Of a stretch of 64,000 bases of DNA, positions 25,930-36,311 are shown piece by piece. The translations under genes and the position numbers were made by a program. The stretch is from Glaciimonas sp. CA11.2 (GTDB lineage Bacteria; Pseudomonadota; Gammaproteobacteria; Burkholderiales; Burkholderiaceae_D), in contig NZ_JAVIWL010000001.1 in assembly GCF_034314045.1 (NCBI RefSeq), positions 2,294,001 to 2,358,000 on the forward strand. Reading direction: 5' to 3'. The first letter of the stretch is position 1; every line of letters begins with the position of its first letter. The notes beneath the pieces were generated by a model, which saw only the letters and a list, made by a program, of their open reading frames with translations, was not told the origin of the DNA and made no database searches.

Positions 25930-27315
25930 TTATTTCTTTACAGCCAAGGCTGTAAAACCATCATTCAGTGTCTTCAAAAACACAATGACATCCTTGATTT
26001 CAGCATCAGTTAACGCTGGACTTCCGCCGATCTTTCGATCGAATGGCGGCTCAACGTTGACGTTAGCGTGATATTGCAACGGCAAATCATTGAATTTCAT
26101 AACCTGACCATTCTTTCCACGGGGATACCATTTCTGCGGTTGGGTATCGCGTTCGACGTAAAATTTCAACACCTGTTCCAGACTCTTGAAAGCGCCGTTA
26201 TGGAAAAAAACTCTGCGCGTAGCCACATTGCGCAACGAGGGTGTTCTGAATAGTCCGCAATATTCTGTTTTGTCGCGCAAATCGGTCCGATCAGGCCCGC
26301 ATAAACCCATATCAAAAAATGCCGGATCAGCATTCGACGGGATGTGCATATTGCGCGGTACGCCGATCGCAATCAAACCATAGTCAGTAAATTGCGGAAA
26401 TCCGCCATCCGGTTTGATCGCGCTGATATGACAAGACGCGCAATTACCTTTGGCGGGATCATTGAATAGGGCCAGACCACGCAATTCCTGTTTGTTGAGC
26501 GCTGTTTGATTGCGTAGAAATGCATCGTATTTGCTGTTGTAGGGATAAAAATCTGCAGGGCTTTCCTGAAAGATTTCCAGTGCCATTGTTGCTTGTGTGA
26601 ACGCGCTCTGCGGATGATCAAAAATATCCTGACCTAACGTTTGTCGGAACAATACAGCGTAGGAAGATTTTTTCAGTTTCTCTACAACAGCGGCCGGATT
26701 GAGATTACCCATTTCGTGGGCTGACAACAAGGGAATCGCCGCCTGATCGTGCGCTGAAGAGGCACGACCATCCCAGTTACGACCACCGGTTGGACCGGCA
26801 TCGATACTATCGTCACCGTCATTGTCATAAAAGTGTTCAGTAAAAGCCGGGACGTTTTGCAGATAGCGCAGAGAGGGGACCGCCCTGGTTCCCAACGTTG
26901 CCATTTTCTTGCCGCCCAACTGGACCGCCAGATTATTCGGTGGTCCAAAGGCGTGATCGGGACTATGGCAAGAGGCGCAAGATAGCTTGCCCGAGGCCGA
27001 TAATGTGCGATCAAAAAACATCACACGGCCCAACGCAGTCATCGCTGCGACGCTGGGTTGCTTCTTAATGTTTGGCGCATAGGCGGCTCCAAGCGAAGCG
27101 GGCGCTGTCTGATTTACGGTGTTGGATGCCAAGCTAGTCGCCAAGGCGGCACTTGGTCCGATGCCAATGACGATTAAAACGGCGATGCCACGCAACCAGC
27201 TAGTTCCAATACATGGCTTTAACGATGTCATCAGATATTTTTGCACGGCGGAGTTGGTGCTGATTGAAACATCTTTCGGTTCTCGGTCCATGTTGATGGA
27301 GTGCAAGATTATCAT
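25930..27315 (-). CDS. Di-haem cytochrome c peroxidase family protein (CcpA/MauG-like)
   Basis: A 461-residue periplasmic protein with two haem c sites: LSCASCHSPDHAFG (Cys113, Cys116, His117) and GNCASCHISAIKP about residue 300. GRVMFFDRTLSASGK and GLALFNDPAKG are the usual segments ahead of each haem. A hydrophobic segment (GIAVLIVIGIGPSAALA) is the signal or anchor, which suggests that the Met at residue 29 (27231) may be the true start; however AGGA occurs only near the ATG at 27315. Function may be peroxide reduction or, MauG-like, protein oxidation. It is divergent from an AcpA-like phosphoesterase, and its 5' end is duplicated near 30 kb. Confidence 0.88.
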   Translation of the reverse strand: MIILHSINMDREPKDVSISTNSAVQKYLMTSLKPCIGTSWLRGIAVLIVIGIGPSAALATSLASNTVNQTAPASLGAAYAPNIKKQPSVAAMTALGRVMFFDRTLSASGKLSCASCHSPDHAFGPPNNLAVQLGGKKMATLGTRAVPSLRYLQNVPAFTEHFYDNDGDDSIDAGPTGGRNWDGRASSAHDQAAIPLLSAHEMGNLNPAAVVEKLKKSSYAVLFRQTLGQDIFDHPQSAFTQATMALEIFQESPADFYPYNSKYDAFLRNQTALNKQELRGLALFNDPAKGNCASCHISAIKPDGGFPQFTDYGLIAIGVPRNMHIPSNADPAFFDMGLCGPDRTDLRDKTEYCGLFRTPSLRNVATRRVFFHNGAFKSLEQVLKFYVERDTQPQKWYPRGKNGQVMKFNDLPLQYHANVNVEPPFDRKIGGSPALTDAEIKDVIVFLKTLNDGFTALAVKK

Positions 27316-29695
27316 TTTCCTGTGACTGTTATATGACGGCCTACCCTACTATCCTAATATGACACTATTGATCATATCCGGTGCGTAGAGTGATAGTTGT
27401 AATTAGTTGCACTTAATTGTAATTTTGATATTATATTATTTCTCATGCGACCTAATTCATAACGTTGACATATTAGAAGATTACGATGGCTTTTTTTGTC
27501 GCTTTAGGAATGTAATGAACCCATTATTTTATCCACTCAAGTTGTCGCTATCGATAGTGATTTTGTCGTTTGGGCTCAGCGCTTGCACAGGCATTGGCAA
27601 TACTGATTTTGCGGGCAACTTGGGTGGCAATCCTGGTGATATGACCACTGGGCAGGTAATCGGCAGCTACTATGAAAATGCACGGGTTTGTTTTGAAGAT
27701 AAGGTAAAAAAAGCCACCTGTGATGCGCGGTCCGCGATTGTTAAAACAGGCGGCGATGGATCGTTCATGCTTCCCGGCTCTGCGGTGCTTCCAGTCGTGG
27801 CCATGATCGATAATGAATCGATTGAACATGAAGTACCTGGTGATTTAGGTAATGAAGTAGGCCGCACATTGATTTTTCGTGCGCCATCAGGACACACGCG
27901 CTTTATCAGTGCGATATCAACGGAACTTGCCGCAGCGATGGACACCAATGGTCGTAATTTTGTGGACGCCAGCACAAAATTAGCCGCAAAATTAACTATA
28001 GATCCCGCCACTTTGACGAGTGACTTCAATCAGCTTTCTGGTGAGAATGCAGCAAAAATTCACGCTGAAAATACTGCGGTTACGGCGGTGATAGCATCCG
28101 TGATCGCAACTCCGACGGCCACCGCTGTCAATGCCTTTATAGGGGACACACTCAATAAAGCGCTGGCGATGCGCAATATACAGACTGTCGTCGTGATCTA
28201 TGCCGAGAATCGGGGTTTCGATAATCTCTATGGTTTATTCCCCGGTGCCGATGGTATTCCTGGCGTTAATCCAAGTTCGCGTTCTGCTGCTTATCCACAG
28301 AAAGATTTTGACGGTAATACGCTGCCTGCGTTGCCGCCGAGTTGGGGCGGGATGACTGCGGCAGGTCAGACAAAAGTGATTACGCAAGCGCAGACAGCCA
28401 ACTTCCCGAACAAGCCGTTTCAAATTGACGACGTGAACGGCCCCGTATTTACCGATTCGTCAGTGGTCACGCGTGATCTGGTGCATCGTTTTTATAACAA
28501 TCAGATGCAAATCAACGGCGGCAAGAACGATCAGTTTGCGGCCTACTCGGATGCTGGCGGTTTAAGCATGGGTTACTACGATGGCAGTAAAATGAAACTG
28601 TGGGATATCGCCAAAAAATATACGCTCGCCGATCGTTTTTTCATGGGCGCATTTGGCGGCTCCTTTCTCAATCACCAATATCTGATTTGTGCCTGCGCGC
28701 CGACTTATCCGCATGCTGATAACGCCGCTTCTCCAGCCAAAAACAATATTTCGGCTGTTGATGTTGATGCCCAAGGCAACATGTTGCGACTGACTCCCGG
28801 CATTGGCAATCCTACTTCTGTACTGAACGGTGCACCGGTCTACCTAAAGGACAGCACGCTCACGCCGAAGGATGCGTCCGGAATGTTTTATGCTGTCAAT
28901 ACGATGCAACCGTTGTATCAGCCGAGCGGTAACGCCGCCGTCGCTGATGCCGCGTCAAGCTATGCTGACGCCAGCAAAGCGACGACATTACCTGCGCAAA
29001 CACAGCGCACCATTGGTGATCAACTATCTGCAAAAGGTGTCAACTGGGCCTGGTATTCTGGCGCATGGGATGCCGCGTTAGCTGACGCATCGAGTGCGCG
29101 CCGCAACGTCATCTATGCAGGCAAAATTCAGTTCCAGCCTCATCATCAACCGTTTAATTATTATCGCCGTTTCGATCCGGCAACCGCCAGTGGCGTTGCC
29201 GAACGCGCAAGTCATCTGAAGGATTTTGACGCCTCTTTTTTACAAGATGCCGCAGCGGGAAAACTCCCGCCAGTGTCTTTTTATAAACCGCAAGGTAACC
29301 TGAATCAACATCCCGGCTACGCCAATGTCGCCGATGGCGATGCCCATATCGCCGATGTGATCACCAAATTACAAGCCAGCCCGCAATGGAAGAATATGCT
29401 GATCGTCGTGACCTATGATGAAAACGGTGGTTTCTGGGATCATGTTTCACCACCAAAGGGCGACCGCTGGGGACCCGGAACGCGTCTGCCTGCAATTTTG
29501 GTTTCGCCGTATGTAAGGAAGGGTTTTGTCGACCATACGCAATACGACACCGCATCCATCTTGCGCTTCATTACGGGTCGCTACGGGTTGGTGGAACTCG
29601 ATGGTTTGAAAGCGCGAGACGCAGCGTTAGTGGCGAATGGCGGAGCGGCGATGGGCGACTTGAGTGGCGCGTTGGCTGTGGTGCCTCAGGAGTAG
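27095..29695. repeat. Tandem duplication, copy 1
   Basis: The 5' end of the di-haem peroxidase gene, the divergent intergenic region and the complete phosphoesterase gene recur at 29978-32499 in the same order and orientation. Similarity is evident base by base in the coding parts. Confidence 0.85.
27515..29695 (+). CDS. AcpA-like lipoprotein phosphoesterase (acid phosphatase / phospholipase C family)
   Basis: A 726-residue exported phosphoesterase of the family that includes Francisella AcpA and bacterial phospholipase C. The signal peptide ends in lipobox GLSAC, implying an acylated lipoprotein. Residues about 35-220 form an extra N-terminal domain beginning with a V-x-G-x-Y-x-x-A-x-V-C-x-D pattern (GSYYENARVCFED, TGGDGSF). 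The catalytic domain opens VVIYAENRGFDNLYGLFPGA and closes with VTYDENGGFWDHVSPP and GTRLPAILVSPY, the conserved metal-site segments. TAGGAA lies before the ATG at 27515. It is divergent from the di-haem peroxidase. It probably releases phosphate from extracellular esters; the substrate is unknown. Confidence 0.88.
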   Translation: MNPLFYPLKLSLSIVILSFGLSACTGIGNTDFAGNLGGNPGDMTTGQVIGSYYENARVCFEDKVKKATCDARSAIVKTGGDGSFMLPGSAVLPVVAMIDNESIEHEVPGDLGNEVGRTLIFRAPSGHTRFISAISTELAAAMDTNGRNFVDASTKLAAKLTIDPATLTSDFNQLSGENAAKIHAENTAVTAVIASVIATPTATAVNAFIGDTLNKALAMRNIQTVVVIYAENRGFDNLYGLFPGADGIPGVNPSSRSAAYPQKDFDGNTLPALPPSWGGMTAAGQTKVITQAQTANFPNKPFQIDDVNGPVFTDSSVVTRDLVHRFYNNQMQINGGKNDQFAAYSDAGGLSMGYYDGSKMKLWDIAKKYTLADRFFMGAFGGSFLNHQYLICACAPTYPHADNAASPAKNNISAVDVDAQGNMLRLTPGIGNPTSVLNGAPVYLKDSTLTPKDASGMFYAVNTMQPLYQPSGNAAVADAASSYADASKATTLPAQTQRTIGDQLSAKGVNWAWYSGAWDAALADASSARRNVIYAGKIQFQPHHQPFNYYRRFDPATASGVAERASHLKDFDASFLQDAAAGKLPPVSFYKPQGNLNQHPGYANVADGDAHIADVITKLQASPQWKNMLIVVTYDENGGFWDHVSPPKGDRWGPGTRLPAILVSPYVRKGFVDHTQYDTASILRFITGRYGLVELDGLKARDAALVANGGAAMGDLSGALAVVPQE

Positions 29696-29977
29696 GGAGT
29701 TGTTAATAATACTTTGCGATAGCAACATAGCGGCGCCGTGATTGGAAAAACCGGTAAAACGGTCGCCGACCTGAAACAGTGCTTTGGGGATGATAATCTG
29801 GATCGCCCCCTCTGTTGCTTCAGCGTTACCGAGGCGTCCACAAACTCGAATACGTAAGGTTATCAATACGATCAACATGGCAACCTTACCCGCACGGACC
29901 TAGAGCAAGATGGTCGACCTTACTGCAACACTATTGCTAACAACGGCAATCACTTAACTGCAACCACCAGTGATGCG

Positions 29978-30165
29978 GGTGCTGTCTGCGTTACTGTGGT
30001 AGTTGCTGGGCTCGTTGCCAACGCGGTTCCTGTCGGATGCCAATGCCGATTAAAACCTTTATACCGCACATCATGCTCGTGCCAATGCATTGGTTTAACG
30101 ATGTAGCCAGATTTTTTGCGTGGTGGAGTTGGTACTGATTGGATATCTTTGGATTCACGTCAACG
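29978..30165 (-). pseudogene. Remnant of a duplicated di-haem peroxidase gene (5' end only)
   Basis: The minus-strand translation includes SLNQCIGTSMMCGIKVLIGI, matching SLKPCIGTSWLRGIAVLIVI of the gene at 25930. Similarity runs from the signal-peptide region to about 29978 and then stops; both haem domains are missing. It sits divergently upstream of the second phosphoesterase copy exactly as the intact gene does for copy 1. The preceding 280 bases (29696-29977) contain nothing I can identify. Confidence 0.8.
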
Positions 30166-30318
30166 ATAACGGGGTACCCGTATATCATTTCGTGTGGCAC
30201 CTATATAGCTGGTATTTCATGTAATTGACGTGCTAGAAAAATACTTCTAGCATCAGCGAATTCATATAGTTGACATATTAGGGAATGCTATGGGTTGTTT
30301 TGTGGCTTTAGGAATGTG

Positions 30319-32499
30319 ATGAATGCATTTTTTTATTCACCCAGGTTGTGTCTATCGCTGGCTATTTTGTCGTGTGGTCTGAGCCCTTGCAGCGGGATTG
30401 TCAACACTGCCTCAGCGGGTATCTTGGGTGGTAATTCCGGAGATGCCACGACTGGTCAGGTCATCGGTGGGTACTATGAAAATGCACGGGTTTGCTTTGA
30501 GGATAAAGTAAAAAAAGCGACCTGCGATGCGCGCTCCGTGATTGTTAAAACAGGTACGGATGGATCGTTTAAGCTTCCCGGATCTGCGGTGCTTCCGATT
30601 GTGGTAATGATTGATAATGCGGCGATCGAACACGACGTGCCCGGTGATCTAGGTAACGAAGCAGGCCGCACATTCATTTTTCGTGCGCCATCAGGACACA
30701 CGCGCTTTGTCAGCGCAATATCAACTGAACTTGCCGCAGCGATGGACACCAATGGCGGCAATTTTGCGGATGCCAGCAAAAAATTGGCCGCAAAATTAAC
30801 TATTGATCCCGCCTATCTTACCGGTGATTTCAATCATCTATCTGGTGAAATCGCAGCAAAAATTCATGCGGAAAATAAGGCAGTCACGGCGGTGATAACA
30901 TCCGTGATCGCTGCACCGACGGCCACCGCTGACAACACTCCGATCGGGGATACAATTAATAAAGCGCTGGCGATGCGCAACATACAAACTGTCGTCGTGA
31001 TCTATGCCGAGAATCGCGGTTTCGATAATCTCTATGGTTTATTTCCCGGCGCTGATGGTATTCCTGGCGTTAATCCGAGTTCGCGTACTGCAGCTTACCC
31101 GCAAAAAGATTTCGATGGTAATACGCTCCCTGTATTGCCGCCAAGTTGGGGCGGGATGACTGCGGCAGGTCAGACTACCGTGATTACGCAAGCGCAGACA
31201 GCCAACTTACCGAACAAGCCGTTTCAAATTGACAACGTCAACGGACTCGTATTTGCCGATTTGTCAGTGATCACGCGTGATCTGGTGCATCGTTTTTATA
31301 ACAATCAGATGCAAATCAATGGTGGCAAGAACAATCTGTTTGCGGCCTACTCGGATGCCGGCGCTCTCAGCATGGGTTACTACGATGGCAGCAAAATGAA
31401 ACTGTGGGATGTGGCGAAAAAATATACACTCGCCGATCGTTTTTTCATGGGTGCATTTGGTGGCTCGTTCCTCAATCATCAATATCTGATTTGTGCCTGC
31501 GCACCGACTTATCCAGATGCCGATAACGCCACTTCGCCTGCCAAAAACAGCATTTCAGCTGTCGAGGTGGATGCCAGTGGCAACCTGGTGCGACTGACTC
31601 CCGGCATTGGCAATCCTACTTCTGTGCTGAACGGTGCGCCGGTCTACTTAAAGGACGGCACACTCACGCCGAAGGATGCGTCCGGGATGTTTTATGCCGT
31701 CAATACGATGCAACCGTTGTATCAGCCAAGCGGTAATGCGGCCAGCGCGGACGCGACGTCCACCTATGCTGACGCCAACAAGGCAACGACATTGCCTGCG
31801 CAAACACAACGGACCATTGGCGATCAACTATCTGTCAAAAGTATCAAATGGGCTTGGTATTCCGGCGCGTGGAACGCCGCATTGGCTGACGCATCAAGAG
31901 CGCCTCGTAATGTCATCTATGCTGGAAAAATCAATTTTTAGCCCCCTCATCAACCGTTTAATTATTATCGCCGTTTCGATCCGGCGACCGCCAACGGCGC
32001 TGTCGAACGCGCCAGTCATATGAAGGATTTTGACGCCTCTTTTTTACAGGATGCCGCAGCAGGAAAACTTCCGCCGGTTTCCTTTTATAAACCGCAAGGA
32101 AATCTGACTCAACATTCCGGCTTCACCAACGTCGCCGAAGGCGATGCACATATCGCCGATGTGATCGCCAAATTGCAGGCCAGCCCACAATGGAAGAATA
32201 TGCTGATCGTAGTGACCTATGATGATAACGGTGGATACTGGGATCATGTTGCGCCGCCAAAGGGCGACCGTTGGGGGCCGGGCACGCGTCTACCTGCAAT
32301 TCTCGTTTCGCCCTATGTAAGGAAGGGTTTCGTCGATCACACCCAATACGACACTGCATCCATCTTGCGCTTCATTACGCGTCGCTACGGGTTGGTGGAA
32401 CTCGATGGTTTGAAAGCGCGAGACGCAGCGTTAGTGGCGAATGGCGGAGTGGCGATGGGCGACTTGAGTGGCGCGTTGACGGTGGTGCCTCAGGAATAA
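30319..32499 (+). pseudogene. AcpA-like phosphoesterase paralogue broken by one nonsense codon
   Basis: Same length and frame as the gene at 27515 and highly similar throughout, but a TAG at 31939-31941 replaces the CAG (Gln) of copy 1, after the segment YAGKINF. The frame then reopens and runs to the normal stop at 32499 with VTYDDNGGYWDHVAPPKG intact. A restart at 32020 could make only a C-terminal piece lacking the YAENRGFDNL site. The lipobox is also altered (GLSPC instead of GLSAC), which should hinder lipidation. The start is the ATG at 30319 after TAGGAA, as in copy 1. A read-through product is conceivable but I see no stop-codon context that supports it. Confidence 0.88.
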
Positions 32500-32953
32500 A
32501 GTATTGGTGGTAATAATTGGGGTGTCAGCGCGGCGGTGAAACGGAGATGGTCAACGTGAATTGGCTTAGTCAAATAGCTTAAAGTGTTTGATGCTAATGC
32601 TTACATATTGTCAATACGCCAAAGTGCTTGCAGTATATAAGTAAAAAAATTGACAAATCTTACCGCGCTTGAAAAACATCCAGAACCTGTTGCCGTAGTT
32701 TGAGGACAAATAAGTTGCCTCAAAATGTCCTGACAAAATGTGATCAGGACGTTTCCATTAGGATTATTTCGGCTCATAGGCGAACAACTATATATTGCGG
32801 TTATAGGCCTTTTTTTTCCTCCTTTTTTGAGGAAAATAATTGACACAAAAAAGGATCAACGTCCCGCGATGGCTCCAATGGAATGGACGCACTCTTTCAA
32901 ACGGCAACGTGCCAACATGGGAGTATTACCCCTAAATAAAAGGAGCGTCCAAA
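32500..32953. other. Gap between phosphoesterase copy 2 and the IS110 remnant
   Basis: No supported gene. A 7-bp perfect inverted repeat, GTCCTGA (32727-32733) with TCAGGAC (32744-32750), has no T-run. The region probably contains the left end of the IS110-type element. Confidence 0.4.
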
Positions 32954-33657
32954 ATGAAGATGACTTCGATTGGAATCGATTTAGCAAAAAATGTATTTCA
33001 AGTTCATGGCGTCGATGATCATGGAAATGCCGTGCTTCGAAAGAAACTAGATCGCGTAAAAATGGCTGAGTTCTTTATTAAACTGCAACCGTGTTTGATT
33101 GGAATGGAAGCGTGTGGCAGCGCACATTACTGGGGCAGGAAGCTGACCGGGATGGGACATACTGTGAAACTGATGGCTCCTCAATTTGTGTGGGCCTATG
33201 TCAAGACCAATAAAAATGACATGGCCGATGCAGAAGCAATTTGCGAGGCCGTTTCTCGACCTAATATGCGCTTCGTTCCAATAAAAACGGACGAACAACA
33301 AGCTGTTCTGTCATTGCACCGAGTGCGTCAGTCTTTTATCAAAGTGAGAACGGCTCAAGCAAACCAAATTCGCGGATTGTTGTCGGAGTTCGGCATAGTT
33401 ATTCTGCAAGCAATTGCGAACATCGCCCGGCGCCTCCCGGAACTCAGGGAAAAATCAGATTAGCCGGCAAGCTTTCGAGATCTGCTACAACATTTATATG
33501 ATCACTTGAAAGACATGGATAAACAGGTCGATGAAATGGATGAGAAAATTCAACAATGGCACCGTTCTTCAGAAATGAGCAGAAAACTTGCAGAAATACC
33601 TGGAATAGGTCCCATCACTACCACGGCATTAGTGGCTTCAATTGGAGATGAAGTGAT
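32954..33657 (+). pseudogene. IS110-family transposase, nonsense-mutated and 3'-truncated
   Basis: The translation opens MKMTSIGIDLAKNVFQVHGV, the RuvC-like DEDD start typical of IS110/IS116/IS902 transposases, preceded by AGGAG. LIGMEACGSAHYWGR and KNDMADAEAICEAV are further family motifs. A TAG at 33461-33463 interrupts the frame. The same frame resumes into KLAEIPGIGPITTTALVASIGD, the start of the C-terminal transposase_20 domain, and is lost after about 33657. The remaining C-terminus with the conserved serine region is absent, so the copy is dead. Confidence 0.85.
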
Positions 33658-33926
33658 GGCAAACCAGGTTAGACCGTGGTCAGGAAAACCTGTAATGCGA
33701 CATGCGCTTCGAGCGCGTGGTTCTGATTAGGACCTGGCCAGCAAGTTCCATCAGGGACAGAGGCGCAAACCTCAATGAAAGTCCGAATATATAGCTGCAA
33801 TCTTACCCTTATACTCATCATCGATTTAATGCTTGGCAAACTGAGGGCGTCCATATATGTCGCATTATCCAAACCTGCGTGCCGATCAGGCAAACTACTG
33901 GGTCCCTGAGTAATGGACGAATCGAG

Positions 33927-34597
33927 ATGCTCAAATTTAACGGAATGCGATTTCCAATCGACGTGATTTTGGTCTGCGTCCGCTGGTACGCAGCCTACCC
34001 GTTGAGTTACCGCCACCTGTAAGAAATGATGAAAGAACGCGGCGTGGTTGTTGATCACTCATCGATCAATCGTTGGGCGATCAAATTCTTACCGCTGCTG
34101 GAAAAAGCATTCCGCAAATACAAGCGTCCAGTTGGTAGAGGCTAGCGAAGGGATAAGACCTATATTGAAGTCAAAAGTGTCTAGAAGTGACTCTATCGAT
34201 CCATGGACAAGGAAGGCAATACGATTGACTTTCTATTGACCGCCAAACGAGACAAAGTGGCTGCACAACGTCTTTTCGACAAGGCCATGCACACGCATGG
34301 CGCTCCTGAAAAAGTCACGATGGATAAAAGCGGTACCAACCAAGCGGCGATCAATGCGATCAATGAGATCAATGCTGGCAGAGAAATTCGGATTGTCGTT
34401 CGACAGGTCAAATACCTCAACAATGTGTTCGAGCAGCACCATCGGGCTATCAAACGCGCGACCAAACGATGCGAAATTTTAAATCAATGCGATCCGCTCA
34501 AAACGTACTGGCCGGCATCAAACTCATGCACATGATTCGCAATGAACAGATGATCGTCACAGCAGAAAATATGATGTCGTTTGCCGATCAATTTTAG
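33927..34597 (+). pseudogene. IS6-family (IS26-like) transposase remnant
   Basis: One frame reads FPIDVILVCVRWYAAYPLSY, VVDHSSINRWAIKFLPLLEK, DKEGNTIDFLLTAKRDKVAA and RQVKYLNNVFEQHHRAIKR, all diagnostic of the IS6 family. It is broken by TAA at 34020, TAG at 34143, and TAG and TGA at 34182-34190. Near 34480 a frameshift moves the C-terminus (LAGIKLMHMIRNEQ) into another frame, ending at 34597. Candidate D, D and E positions survive in RDKTYI, MDKSG and NVFEQ. Not functional. Confidence 0.85.
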
Positions 34598-34863
34598 GCT
34601 TTGGCAGGATAAATCCGTTCGGTTTGAAGCTGGATCAAAAAACTACGAGCAGTCCGATTTTTCTCTGTTAATGCGACAAAGCCAACGCGACGACCAGCTT
34701 CAAGTTCTCTTGGGCATCGCGGGAATACTCTCCATGAAATGTAGTACATCCCCCCCTTATCACACGCGGTCACTTGGTTTAATGTTTGATTCATAAAAAA
34801 ATACGATGACAACCGTCGCGCTTCATAGCCAAGGGTACTTGACGCTCGCCAAGGGGATTCATA

Positions 34864-36213
34864 ATGAATAATTCGCATGTAATTTTAAAGCACATCGCTG
34901 TCGCGCTATGCTTAATTGCTGCTTACGGAGTTATACCTGATGTTGCAGCTAATCCTCTTTTTGCGAGACAAACAAGTCTGAAGTGTGCGTCCTGTCACAC
35001 TATTTACCCTGAGCTAACGCCCTTTGGCCGAAAATTTAAGCTGGGAGGCTATACGCTGGGAGAACGCGAGAAGATTCCACTTTCTCTGATGGCGATCGTT
35101 TCGGCTAATTCGATTAAAAACAATACTGACAAATCGACCGGCGATCAGCTTTTCGGGAAAAATCGCGAATTTGTCGCAGAGGCTATCAGCCTCTTTTCTG
35201 GCGGCAAATTTAGCGACAACGCCGGGGGTTTCATCCAATGGACCTACAACAACATCAGCACATCGGACAACCGGAATTTTTCAGGGCACAGTGCGCTTGA
35301 TAACACCGATCTGCGCTTTGTGAAAATGGCTGGGACAGATGAAAAACCGACGTTTTTTGGTGTGACATTGCATAACAACCCTACCGTTCAAGATGTCTGG
35401 AATACCACACCTGCCTGGAGCTATCCGTACTATAGCCCGAGTCTTGCAGCCCCAGGTCGTGGCGTTCCAACGTTTCTTGAATCGGGTGCGCGGGTCGCCG
35501 GGATTGGGGCATATGCATACGTGCTTGATTCGCTGTATCTGGAGGCGACCTCCTATCAGACGGCGAAAGGTCCGCTTTCGGTCTTGCGCGCGGGCACTCC
35601 CGATAATCAGAGGGTATCGCTATCGGGGTCTAATCCTTATTGGCGCATCACCTATACGTTCGGCGATGAAAACCAGAATTTAACAGTCGGCCACTTTGGA
35701 ACAACAGTCTCCTTAAAAGGGCAGGATGGAATCAACCCCGGGGACCAATTCCGCGATCTGGGGTTCGACGCGCAATACCAATATTTTAGTAAAGATGCCC
35801 ACCATATCGTCACCGCTCAAGCTTCCACGATCAAAGAAAAAGCGGAGTGGCGATCCGGATTCCCCAACAGAAATGACAATCCCAGTTCGAGCCAACGTTC
35901 TACCCGCGCCAAGATCACCTACCTTCTAGACCGGACTTATGGTTTTACGGTCGCCGGGTTCAATGTTGCAGGGGACGCCGACTTCTTAAGATTTGGGACA
36001 ACTAATGGGAAGCCGGATACAAGAGGGTATATCGTCGAACTAAATTATTGGCCGCACTACACATTCGATTGGGATCCTCAGGCGAACGTCCGACTGGGAC
36101 TCCAGTATACGGGCTACACCAAGTTCAACGGGGCCAAATCTAATTACGACGCGACGCTCAGGGACGCTAAAGACAACAATACCCTTTACCTTTACGCGTG
36201 GTTAATGTTTTAA
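34864..36213 (+). CDS. Mono-haem cytochrome-porin fusion, Cyc2-like outer membrane protein
   Basis: A 449-residue protein with a signal peptide to about residue 29 (PDVAAN), then one haem c site CASCH (Cys41, Cys44, His45) in the context KCASCHTIYPELTPFGRKFK. The rest has alternating polar/hydrophobic strands and ends in LYLYAWLMF, the C-terminal phenylalanine of an outer-membrane beta-barrel. A short haem domain followed directly by F-G-R-x-F-K-x-x-G-Y and a barrel of this length is the layout of Cyc2-type and cyt572-type proteins, known from acidophilic and neutrophilic Fe(II) oxidisers. That it moves electrons across the outer membrane is inference. AAGGGG precedes the ATG. A HiPIP gene follows 98 bases downstream, and insertion-sequence debris lies on both sides. 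The 266 bases upstream hold no gene I recognise. Confidence 0.75.
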   Translation: MNNSHVILKHIAVALCLIAAYGVIPDVAANPLFARQTSLKCASCHTIYPELTPFGRKFKLGGYTLGEREKIPLSLMAIVSANSIKNNTDKSTGDQLFGKNREFVAEAISLFSGGKFSDNAGGFIQWTYNNISTSDNRNFSGHSALDNTDLRFVKMAGTDEKPTFFGVTLHNNPTVQDVWNTTPAWSYPYYSPSLAAPGRGVPTFLESGARVAGIGAYAYVLDSLYLEATSYQTAKGPLSVLRAGTPDNQRVSLSGSNPYWRITYTFGDENQNLTVGHFGTTVSLKGQDGINPGDQFRDLGFDAQYQYFSKDAHHIVTAQASTIKEKAEWRSGFPNRNDNPSSSQRSTRAKITYLLDRTYGFTVAGFNVAGDADFLRFGTTNGKPDTRGYIVELNYWPHYTFDWDPQANVRLGLQYTGYTKFNGAKSNYDATLRDAKDNNTLYLYAWLMF

Positions 36214-36311
36214 GAAGCACTATCAAGCATCAGTCGCTTCCCACTTCGCGCAAGCCCAATCTATTTAGGGAAGCAAGTCTCGTTTTGGATATTACATCGG
36301 GAGCAGAAGCC

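Larger units (their letters stand above)
29978..32499. repeat. Tandem duplication, copy 2
   Basis: Second copy of the peroxidase-5'-end plus phosphoesterase segment. The peroxidase part is truncated and the phosphoesterase carries a nonsense codon, so this copy is decaying. Confidence 0.85.

Noticed and set aside
29857..29960. Plus-strand frame reading GYQYDQHGNLTRT, like an Rhs/YD repeat
   Set aside because: A single repeat unit preceded by an in-frame stop and running into the peroxidase remnant; too little to call an Rhs fragment.
31939..31941. Functional stop-codon read-through of phosphoesterase copy 2
   Set aside because: The upstream peroxidase partner is truncated and the lipobox is altered, so decay is more likely than regulated read-through.
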